NCBI GenBank assembly: GCA_963755695.1
Contig: CAVWLB010000010.1
Span: 3,038,001 to 3,102,000 of the forward strand
DNA from: QHWT01 sp963755695
GTDB lineage: Bacteria > Acidobacteriota > Vicinamibacteria > Vicinamibacterales > 2-12-FULL-66-21
Direction: 5' to 3'
DNA length: 64,000 bases
This document shows positions 56,900-64,000 of this stretch, in pieces. Within the stretch, counting starts at the first letter, position 1. The number at the start of each line of letters is the position of its first letter. The notes under the pieces are model-generated. The model searched no databases. It worked only from the letters and a program-made list of their open reading frames with translations, and was not told the origin of the DNA. A program made the position numbers and the translations under genes.

Positions 56900-57331
56900 G
56901 GGCGGTTGACGCCACTGTGACTCTGCGAATGGACGCTGGCGCCGTCCATTCCTGACCCGTCGTTATCAACTGATCGGACTCGATCGTCTCGGCTCACGCG
57001 CCGCAATGACCTGTGGGGACGTAAGGCCGTGCGGTCCGCGTGGTTGGACAAGAACGCCTTCGTCGGCTGGGTTGTCACTGAGCGCCCGTGGGAGGCGGAG
57101 AAACCGTTAATCCGCTCAGTATGTCTGCCGCTGAAACTTGATCAGAATCGCAGTCACGCCTTTCACGCTCGGCTGTCTGCCTGTCGTGCGGCCGCGAAGC
57201 GTCGCGCGCGCGCTCTGCCTGTTTACCGCAACCCGATCCAAGCGCATTCGTCTCAACGCGAGCACCACGGCGGCGGAAGTTGACCATACCCCCCGGCCAG
57301 TATATAAAGCCCGGTCAAAGGGAGGGATGTC
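56900..57331. other. Gene-free stretch before the SnoaL-TPR gene
   Basis: About 430 bases with no supported gene. The last 55 bases hold the promoter and ribosome site of the next gene. Confidence 0.4.
57280..57308 (+). promoter_or_regulatory. Sigma70-like promoter TTGACC-17-TATAAA
   Basis: TTGACC (57280-57285) and TATAAA (57303-57308) with 17-base spacing, 23 bases before the GTG start at 57332, which has an AAAGGGAGGG ribosome site. The best-formed classical promoter in the window after the PadR one. Confidence 0.65.
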
Positions 57332-58057
57332 GTGAGGATTATCACTCTACTGCTCACCTACATCTTGGTTGGTGCCGTGAGCGCCACGGCGCAATCGGCC
57401 GACGACGAGGCAATCAAGAAATTGCTTCATGATGAGACGGTCGCGTTTTACGCACGTAACGCGGACGTTTTGGAGGCGAAGTGGCTCCACGATTCGAACG
57501 TCAACGCGATGCTTGTTAGCAGCGGCCGTTATAGGTATTTCAAAGGCTGGGAAGCTGTAGCAGAGCGCGTCGCAAAGGCCATAAAAGACTACCCACAACC
57601 GATCGCCGTCGATGTTACTAACACGAACTTCGTCATTCGGCAAGAAGGTGGATTGGCGTGGGTGGAATATGACCACACGGTGAAAGGGGCGGACCGTGAT
57701 GCTGAATTTGAGTCGAAGTCACATGAATATCGCACTCTGCTAAAAAGCGATGGGGTGTGGAAAATCGCTGCTCAAATTCACATAGCTACCGACACCTTCA
57801 ACCGCGGAACCGAAGCGAACCTGAACGACACTGGTTATGAACTACTCACGTCTGGGAAGATCAAGGAAGCCATAGAAGTATTGAGCCTCAACGTCAAGTT
57901 CTTTCCAGACTCTTGGAATGCGTATGACAGCCTGGGTGAGGCGTATGCGACGGCAGGTCAGAAGGATTTGGCGATTCAGAATTATGAGAAATCCGTGCAG
58001 CTGAATCCCAAAAATGAAAACGGAAAGGCGGCACTTCAAAAGCTCCGCGGGAAATAA
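57332..58057 (+). CDS. Secreted SnoaL-like protein with C-terminal TPR
   Basis: 241 residues; signal peptide IITLLLTYILVGAVSATAQS. Residues about 25-150 form an NTF2/SnoaL fold (AFYARNADVLEAKWLHDSNV; LAWVEYDHTVKGADRDAEFE; YRTLLKSDGVWKIAAQIHIA). The end has a tetratricopeptide pair (EAIEVLSLNVKFFPDSWNAY; KDLAIQNYEKSVQLNPKNEN). The DNA is noticeably richer in A/T than neighbours, and it sits next to IS relics, so it may be acquired. Function unknown. Confidence 0.75.
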   Translation: MRIITLLLTYILVGAVSATAQSADDEAIKKLLHDETVAFYARNADVLEAKWLHDSNVNAMLVSSGRYRYFKGWEAVAERVAKAIKDYPQPIAVDVTNTNFVIRQEGGLAWVEYDHTVKGADRDAEFESKSHEYRTLLKSDGVWKIAAQIHIATDTFNRGTEANLNDTGYELLTSGKIKEAIEVLSLNVKFFPDSWNAYDSLGEAYATAGQKDLAIQNYEKSVQLNPKNENGKAALQKLRGK

Positions 58058-58164
58058 CTTAGCCTGTTTCGTGAGAGCGTCTTGGGCGAGGCGCCCGAAC
58101 CTTAAGAACGAGTAACAAAACCCATCCCGACGAGTGCGCCGCAGGAGAAAAAGGCAGCGGCTTG

Positions 58165-58340
58165 GGGCGGTGGCGCTGGGTTGTCGAGCGGACGTTCGCA
58201 TGGCTGAATCATTCCGCCGTCTACGCGTCCGCTACGACAAACGGGCCGACATCCACCAGGCGTTCCTCTCGCTTGGCTGTGCATGGATCTGCTGGCAGCC
58301 GCTGCGGAAGACTGGACGATGGCCGGAGAGCTTGAGCCAA
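58165..58340 (+). pseudogene. C-terminal relic of an IS5-type transposase
   Basis: One frame reads WVVERTFAWLNHS and the next RRLRVRYDKRADIHQAFLSL then GCAWICWQPLR, the typical end of IS5-like DDE transposases including the catalytic Glu (VVERTF). One base is missing near 58214. No inverted repeat or rest of the element was found. Confidence 0.7.
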
Positions 58341-58539
58341 ACGGGGTTCCCCGCTAGATAAATGTTAGGCGGCTGCTCAGGAGTAAAACCCAGCCTCGAA
58401 CGGCCACAGCGACGACGATCGCTGTCCCGCCCCAAGGAAGTCACGTCTCGCCGTTGCAGCGCTTAGCGTGACCGAATATCGCCGTCTGTTGGATGCCTTC
58501 AAACGGTCCGCGCGCATGACCGCCGGGAACGTCAAGGGT

Positions 58540-58729
58540 CAGGTGGCCTGGCAGGCGTTCCGAATTTTGAGCCGATCACCGCGCCGGTTCCGGAACAGAA
58601 CAAATGACCCGAGAGTGGGTCCAGCGTGAAGCGCTCCCGGACCAGTGCGGCTAACCCGTCGATCGATCGCCGCAGATCCGTGGCTCCCGTCGCCAGATAA
58701 ACGCGCAGAGCCGGCGACAGGGTCAGCAT
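58540..58729 (-). pseudogene. IS66 TnpB-like, truncated and frameshifted
   Basis: MLTLSPALRVYLATGATDLR, RSIDGLAALVRERFTLDPLS, GHLF, then in another frame VLFRNRRGDRLKI. This is the IS66 Orf2 signature; the last half of the protein is missing. Confidence 0.72.
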
Positions 58730-59047
58730 CGCGATCGGAGAGCCGTGACCACGGCTTCTACCAGTTCCGGCGTTGCGCCCCCGCCGATCTGGAGCCGTTC
58801 GCCGCTGTTCAACACGACCTCAAGGATCGGCGCCGGCGCGTCCGAGGCGACACGCACCGGGACGAACACCGAACCGCCTGGTTCCGCGGCCTCTATCTTC
58901 GGCTCGTTAGACAAACTTGCGGCACCAATACCAGAACGTCCAGCCGGGAATGCGATGGCGCCGTGCGAAGCTCGCTTGCGATTCGCCGCTCTCACGCCAC
59001 TGCGTCACCAGCGGCGCCATCCGCGCCGACGTATCTTTTTTCACCAT
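58723..59047 (-). pseudogene. IS66 TnpA-like, frameshifted
   Basis: Starts MVKKDTSARMAPLVTQWRES, GESQASFARRHRIPGWTFWY, WCRK, then the frame breaks (one extra T in TTT near 58917) and continues LSNEPKIEAAEP, VFVPVRVASDAPAPILEVVL, NSGERLQIGGGATPELVEAV. This is the small DNA-binding accessory protein of IS66 elements. Confidence 0.72.
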
Positions 59048-59195
59048 GGTCGACTCTCCGTGCGGAGAATCGACGACCTTCAGGCACGATTCAAGACGCG
59101 CTTGGTCGAACGCTTACACAAACCCTGGCCGCTGCTCGCAGAGGACTTGCACCGTAGTGCTGCGGTTGTCAGTCAGCCGCCTTTCAGCTTCGTTG

Positions 59196-62092
59196 TCATC
59201 GGAAGTTCTCGATCAACATCAGGTCGGTATTCTCGCCCGTCCCTCTCGTATACACAATCGTCCTGCCGTCGGGCGACACAGACAGACCCAGGGCGGGCAC
59301 TCTGATTCCATCAAGCGTTCCGAGGCGCCTGTCCCGTCCGGTCTTCAGATCCAGGACATGGACGGGCGGATTGGGGCTCGCCTCGCACGGCACGTAATAG
59401 ACGCCTTGCGGGCCGACGCCAAAGGCGCTGTTTTTGACGCATGGCACGAGCTGGCGGGCCGCGCCGCCGGGGAGCGGCATCGCCATGAGCGGCGAGTCCG
59501 CACCCTTCGGCTGGAATAACAGAGTCTTGCCGTCGATCGTCTCGCACGCGAATGGCCCGCTCGCCTCGCGGATCAGTCGCTCGGACGTCCGACCGTCTAC
59601 GGACACGCGCCAAAGATCGCGTGCGGCCCCCCCCTGCTCGCTGCTGAAGTAGATCCAGCGCCCGTCGCGCGACCACGTAGGGACGTGCTCATTGCCAGCC
59701 TGGGTCGTGAGCCGACGCGGCGATCCGCCGTCGGCATCGATAATCCAGATGTGATAGTGCAAATCGTCGTCAAATGAATCGAATACGATCCGACGCCCAT
59801 CGGGTGACCAGTAGGGCGAGCCATCGCCCGCCATGCCGTGCGTGAGCGACTGCGGGTTGGAGCCGTCGGCGTCGGCGACCCCAATCTCCCCCATAGAGCT
59901 GGAACGCCCCGACTCGAACGCCAGCCGTCGGCCATCTGGAGACAAACGGGGTGCCATTTCGGGGCGGTTGGACCCAATGACCACCTGCACAGGACGCCCG
60001 ACCTCGAAGCGGTAGATGTCGAGGTCAAACCAATCACGAACGAACGCCAGCCGGTCGCGCGTCAGCGCAACGGCTGGATCGCTCGCGGACCCTGCGACCT
60101 CAATGCGCTCGGGCGGGCGAGCCCCATCAGCATCTACACGCCAGAGATACATGTCCTGCGCTGGCGCGGCGGCGGCGTACACCACCCTACTCCCATCACG
60201 AGTCCAGGTGACGGAACCGACAAACTGCAACCGCTGCGTCGTCAGTCGCAGCGGAGGGGCCGAAGGCGTCCGCGCAGGATTCAGTTCAACCAGATAGACA
60301 TCGCATTTTCCCGCGTGTCCTTGAAACCACCTCGGCCGGGTACCTGTCATGATTGCACGACGTGTACGCGAGTCGGCGGCCGTCGGGTGAGAAGGCGGGG
60401 TTCGAATCTTCAATAAGAGGCGAGGATGCAATCAGAGGCCGAGGACCACCGCCATCGGCCGGAATGAGATAAATGCCTCGCGGTGGCCCGCCTATTCCGT
60501 GCTCTCGGGACCGTCCCGCTGCCAACCACTGACTATCCGAAGACCAGCCGATCGAATCGGCGCCGCGGAAGTCGCCCAGTTTTCGATCTGCACCGCCCAG
60601 TGGTGACACAAGCTGAATGGTCGTACCGTCGGGTCGCTCTCGCAGGAACGCGATCTGCCGGCCGTCGGGCGACCACGTCGGATTGCCATCGGCGGCGGGA
60701 TCGGTCGTCAGTCGGCGAATGTCTGACGACCCGACCAGCGTGACGTAGATATCCCAGTTGTCGTGCCTCGCGCCGTTCCACGCGAACGCCACCTGCTCGC
60801 CGTCTGGTGAGAAGGTTGGATGCCAACGCGGGCCCTCCAGCGCTGCGAGCGGCACGACGTGCGGTGGTGGGGCTTCCACGGGGTGATGCGATCGCAGCAG
60901 CACCCACGCCGTGGCTGCAGACACAACGATCACGGTGCCCGCAATCAACACCATCAGCGGGGTACGACGCCTCCGCACGGACCGGCACAGGCCGCACGGC
61001 GCCGGCGTCCGATTCCTCTGTGATGTCCAGCAGCGCCACTTTCACGTCGTCGATGTGCTGAAAGCGCCGGGCGGGGTCTTTCCGCAGGCAGCGCCTGACG
61101 AGATCCTCCAACTCGGGCGGCACGGAAACGATGATGTCGCAGACTGGTTTCGGCTCCCGATGAAGGATCGCCGATAGTGTGGACAGTTTCGACTCTCCCT
61201 GGAAAGCGCGCTGTCCTGTGAGCATTTCGTACAGAAGGCTGCCGAAGCTGAAGATGTCCGAGCGTGCGTCCACCGCCTTGCCTTCCGCCTGCTCCGGCGA
61301 CATGTAGGCAACCGTGCCGAAAATCCGGCCTTCCTCGCTATCCGGATGCTGGCTCTCCGACGGGACTAGACTCCCTCGCGCAGATTCGGTCAACTTCGCC
61401 AAGCCGAAATCCAGTAATTTCACGAGGCCGGAGGCTGTGATCATCACATTGCCCGGTTTGAGATCCCGATGAACGATGCCGGCCGCATGCGCCGCCGCAA
61501 GCGCCTCGGCAATCTGAGTCGCGTAGTTCAACGCCACCGGCAATCGCAATCCCTTGGGGCCGATCGACTGATCCAGCGTTTTTCCGGCCACATACTCCAT
61601 GACGATGAAGTCCAGGTCATGGTCATGGGCAATCTCGTGAACCGTGATGATGTTGGGATGGTTGAGAGCGGATGCTGCCTTGGCCTCCCTGATGAATCGC
61701 TGCTTTCTCTTCGGATCAGTCACAAACTCCGCTGGGAGTACCTTGACGGCGACATCCCGTCCGAGACGATCATCGCGGGCGCGATAAACGTCACCCATGC
61801 CACCCCCGCCGATCTTCTCGATTACATGGTAATGGGTCAGCGTACGGCCGACCAGATTCGTCGCATTCGATGTCGGCCGAGTCTTCGCCAGGATTCTGGC
61901 CGTCACCTCTAACGCCGACGATTCGATGAAGCGTTCAATTCGAGGCTGGGAGGCAAGCAATTGTTCGACTTCTCTTCGCAGAGACTCATCACCAGCGCAG
62001 GCTTCTTTGACGAAAGACTCGCGTCGGCCGGATTCGATGGTCAGGGCTGAGTTGTAAAGCCGCTCGATCTCCTGCCAGCGTTCAGGGCTCAC
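59196..62092 (-). CDS. Ser/Thr protein kinase with TolB/WD40-like beta-propeller (two frameshifts)
   Basis: About 965 residues from GTG 62092, whose GTGA overlaps the sigma factor stop. Kinase: GGGGMGDVYRARDDRLGRDV with AVKVLP (Lys), YVAGKTLDQSI, HRDLKPGNVMI, VKLLDFGLAKL, GTVAYMSPEQAEGKAVDARS. Frame breaks near 60980, then a membrane helix (TPLMVLIAGTVIVVSAATAW) and propeller repeats (FSPDGEQVAFAWNG; WSPDGRQIAFLRE). Second break at 60305-60308 (TTTT/AAAA), after which RGK-CDVYLVELNP continues through PYWSPDGRRIVFDSFDD to the end. The propeller is extracytoplasmic and probably senses or binds ligand. The kinase likely regulates the adjacent ECF sigma factor. Confidence 0.85.
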
Positions 62093-62664
62093 TTCTCCTC
62101 CCCACGCCTCATCTCCCGATACAGCCAGAGCTTCGCCGACTTCCAATCTCTCAGGACAGTGTCGGAGGAGACTCCCAGCGTCTCCGCCGTCTCTTGCTCG
62201 GTGAACCCGCCGAAAAAGCGCATCTCGACCACCTTCGCCTTCCTGGGATCAAATGCGGCGAGAGCAGTGAGCGCGCTGTCGAGGGCGACCAAGTCTTCGT
62301 CCGCCTCGGGGGAAGGTATCATCGCCTCCTCGAGCGACACCTTCTGCACGTCGCCCCCGCGCTTCTGACTGCCGCGCGAACGGGCAAAGTCCACCAGAAT
62401 ACGCCTCATTACGTTGGCGGAAATGGCGAAGAAGTGGACGCGGTTCTTCCACTCGACCGCGTTCGCGTCCACCAGCCGGACGTAGGCTTCATGAACCAGG
62501 GCCGTCGTCTGAAGAGTGTTAGCGCCCCACTCTCGCGCCATGTAACCGTGGGCCAGTCGGTGCAATTCGTCATAGACAAGCGGAACGAGCTTGTCCAGCG
62601 CCGCGGTATCGCCCCGGCACCAGGCCTGAAGCAGACGAGTGACATCGTGAGTCGATTCATTCAT
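62089..62664 (-). CDS. ECF sigma factor (kinase-linked, ECF43/TIGR02999-like)
   Basis: About 191 residues from ATG 62664. Region 2: LVYDELHRLAHGYMAREWGA, LQTTALVHEAYVRLVDANAV, VHFFAISANVMRRILVDFAR; region 4: KVVEMRFFGGFTEQETAETL, GVSSDTVLRDWKSAKLWLYR. It fits the group of ECF sigma factors paired with Ser/Thr kinases instead of anti-sigma factors; in one studied case (PknT-EcfP) threonine phosphorylation switches the sigma on. The 4-base GTGA overlap with the kinase supports that partnership. Targets are unknown. Confidence 0.87.
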   Translation of the reverse strand: MNESTHDVTRLLQAWCRGDTAALDKLVPLVYDELHRLAHGYMAREWGANTLQTTALVHEAYVRLVDANAVEWKNRVHFFAISANVMRRILVDFARSRGSQKRGGDVQKVSLEEAMIPSPEADEDLVALDSALTALAAFDPRKAKVVEMRFFGGFTEQETAETLGVSSDTVLRDWKSAKLWLYREMRRGEEK

Positions 62665-62893
62665 CGCGAGACGGCCTCTGGGGGCCACTCGAGCTGGAAT
62701 GACTCGCAACTATATGCCGGTTCTGCCAACTAGCCTCGTTGTGCGCCTACCGGATCAGCTACGACATTCCATTCTCAACCGTATCGGGTGACGGAAGGAC
62801 CCAGAAAAGCTGGATGCCCGTGCGGGTTTCGCAGGTTGGTTTTCGCAATAGGGCCCAAGGGCGGACAGACCAAGCCGCCCCAAGGGAGGCCCC

Positions 62894-63610
62894 ATGGCAA
62901 GCCAATCGATCTCACGGAATCAGGTTTTAGCGGTTTCGCTGCTTGCGCTAGCTGCCGGCCTTCACGCGCAATCGCCAGGAAGCGTTCCCAGCCGAGTATT
63001 GGCTTACTTCGACCACCTCAGTAAAGAGCCGCATCTCGACGAATATCTCAAACTTGCACGGCCAACGCCGGTTTCGATGAGGTATAAGGCAGCGGCGCTT
63101 GCCAATCTGCCGCCGAACGGTCACGTGCAACTGTCCGCCAACAGCCAAGCCAAGCTCGCTGCGCTGGCACCGATCCTCGAGTTTTTCGGCCGGAGAGGAA
63201 TTATCGAGCCAGAGGTGATTGGCGACAATGAGACTACTTTCATCGGTTTGTATGAACGCTGCGCGCTGATCATTACTCAAAAGGCGCTCGACCTGCTCAG
63301 CAAGCAAGAGATACAGGCCGTCGCGGCGCACGAGTTGGCACACGAATGGTACTGGGATGAATACCGGTTGGCGCGAGAGTCCAAACAAGATGACAAGGTG
63401 CAGGAGATAGAGCTTCGTTGTGATGGGATCGCGATCCTCGCATTAGTCCGACTGCGGCTGAACCCTTCACAGATGATGTCGGCGCTGCGGAAAATGGGTC
63501 ACTACGATAAGGATACTTGGGGAGCCAACTATTATACGGTACTCGACGAGCGTCTCACGTTTGGGCGCTCGATGATCAATTGGATATCGACGTGGCCGAG
63601 ATTTCGCTGA
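62894..63610 (+). CDS. M48-like secreted metalloprotease
   Basis: 238 residues, ATG 62894 after a GGGAGG. Signal peptide VLAVSLLALAAGLHAQ. Zinc helix VAAHELAHEWYWDEYRLARE and third-ligand helix IELRCDGIAILALVRLRLNP (E with following C-D-G-I-A), as in M48/HtpX-like peptidases, but without their membrane helices. Short for the family, with an N-terminal domain (FDHLSKEPHLDEYLKLARPT) of unknown role. Divergent from the sigma factor. Confidence 0.78.
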   Translation: MASQSISRNQVLAVSLLALAAGLHAQSPGSVPSRVLAYFDHLSKEPHLDEYLKLARPTPVSMRYKAAALANLPPNGHVQLSANSQAKLAALAPILEFFGRRGIIEPEVIGDNETTFIGLYERCALIITQKALDLLSKQEIQAVAAHELAHEWYWDEYRLARESKQDDKVQEIELRCDGIAILALVRLRLNPSQMMSALRKMGHYDKDTWGANYYTVLDERLTFGRSMINWISTWPRFR

Positions 63611-63656
63611 AAGACAAGAGCAATCATCGTTACCGCGGTTGTGAACGCCCGCAAGG

Positions 63657-63798
63657 AACCTGTATCCGCAAGAATCTTGATGGCGACTTCGCGACCCAGC
63701 CGAGGGTCTCGGGCTCGATAGACATCGCCCATGCCCCCGGCACCGATGGGGCCGAGCACCTCGTACGGGCCGAGCCGTGTCCCGGCGACAAGCGACAT
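63657..63798 (-). pseudogene. Ser/Thr kinase N-lobe stump
   Basis: From ATG 63798: MSLVAGTRLGPYEVLGPIGA, GGMGDVYRARDPRLGREVAI, KIL. This is the P-loop and catalytic Lys of an acidobacterial-type protein kinase; similarity then stops and the frame drifts into the antisense of the M48 gene. The C-lobe is missing, so it cannot be a kinase. A TATAAT remains upstream. Confidence 0.7.
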
Positions 63799-63814
63799 GG
63801 GGAGTCCGGGCGCC

Positions 63815-63820
63815 ATTATA
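63815..63820 (-). promoter_or_regulatory. -10 box TATAAT before the kinase stump
   Basis: A consensus TATAAT on the minus strand, 16 bases before ATG 63798, so the truncated gene could still be transcribed, antisense to the end of the M48 gene. Confidence 0.45.
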
Positions 63821-64000
63821 GGTCTCACGGCATCACGGCGCGGTCCGCGTCACCGCTCTCCGCTCGCGCCACCTCCCCGTCATCCCGTTCGCTGGGAGTC
63901 GAACCGACAACCTCAATGTAATTGGGGTGCGGCTGTGGATTGATTCCTCCCTCTACCGGCCGCTAGTAGAACATTGCAGCTGGCAGTGGACCTGGTTGCT

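Larger units (their letters stand above)
58540..59047 (-). mobile_element. IS66-type element remnant (tnpA and start of tnpB)
   Basis: Minus-strand order and overlap of tnpA (59047 to 58723) and tnpB (from 58729) are as in IS66 elements. The large tnpC transposase is absent: similarity stops at about 58545. No terminal repeats could be identified, so the borders are approximate. Confidence 0.7.

Noticed and set aside
63885..63925. GGTTCGACTCCC on the minus strand, like a tRNA T-arm
   Set aside because: The flanking bases do not form the 5-bp T-stem, no acceptor stem or anticodon arm fits, and no CCA follows.

Overview
The window is a high-GC chromosomal piece of an uncultured-type soil bacterium, most likely Acidobacteriota close to Vicinamibacteria. 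The reasons are three large ADOP-type FtsX/MacB permeases (one with its own PadR regulator), Ser/Thr kinases carrying TolB/WD40-like propellers, a kinase-linked ECF sigma factor, many secreted PQQ or YncE beta-propellers, and abundant secreted hydrolases. No rRNA, tRNA, CRISPR array, prophage or replication origin was seen. At least a dozen recognisable proteins are split by single small indels, several in short homopolymers. I annotate these as one gene with a stated frameshift position; residual sequencing or assembly indels explain this better than real decay.

Layout. 1-2.1 kb: end of a P-type ATPase, a methyltransferase coupled to a DUF3079 protein, and a relic of a TDT transporter. 2.1-8.7 kb (minus): MBL-fold hydrolase, TPR-peptidase, PQQ propeller, ADOP permease. 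8.7-12.7 kb (plus): hybrid histidine kinase, terminator, degenerate repeats, and a pseudo-receiver/PilZ protein. 12.8-17.4 kb (minus): FAD monooxygenase, a PQQ-protein relic, and a translationally coupled btpA-pfkB-psuG operon. 17.5-23 kb: Gfo/Idh/MocA oxidoreductase, secreted proteins, YncE propeller, NTF2-like protein, sugar isomerase/epimerase-like TIM barrel. 23.3-27.6 kb: beta-helix protein and a sulfotransferase / PIG-L / glycosyltransferase glycan cluster. 27.8-34.2 kb: metzincin, ADOP relic, M24 peptidase, esterase, GH29 fucosidase. 34.3-38.1 kb: a kinase with three tandem homologous GAF domains plus a stand-alone receiver.

38.3-45.9 kb is the most system-like part: a lipoprotein and an AI-2E transporter (ATGA overlap), then a tight DUF2760 / Hsp70 / Hsp70-DUF3731 operon. 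Both transcription units seem to have -10 boxes placed for leaderless mRNAs. 46.0-49.0 kb is a PadR-ADOP pair with a perfect 12-bp inverted-repeat operator over promoter and start codon. 49-59 kb mixes small intact genes (DinB, pyrophosphatase, esterase, SRPBCC, VOC, ADOP, SnoaL-TPR) with decayed pieces (PQQ dehydrogenase, methyltransferase, IS5 and IS66). 59.2-64 kb holds a Ser/Thr kinase overlapping its ECF sigma factor, an M48-like protease, and a cut-off kinase N-lobe that still has a promoter and start.

Together the window looks like signalling, secretion and polymer-degradation gene content with steady turnover of paralogous families (ADOP, PQQ, kinases), leaving gene stumps between intact operons.
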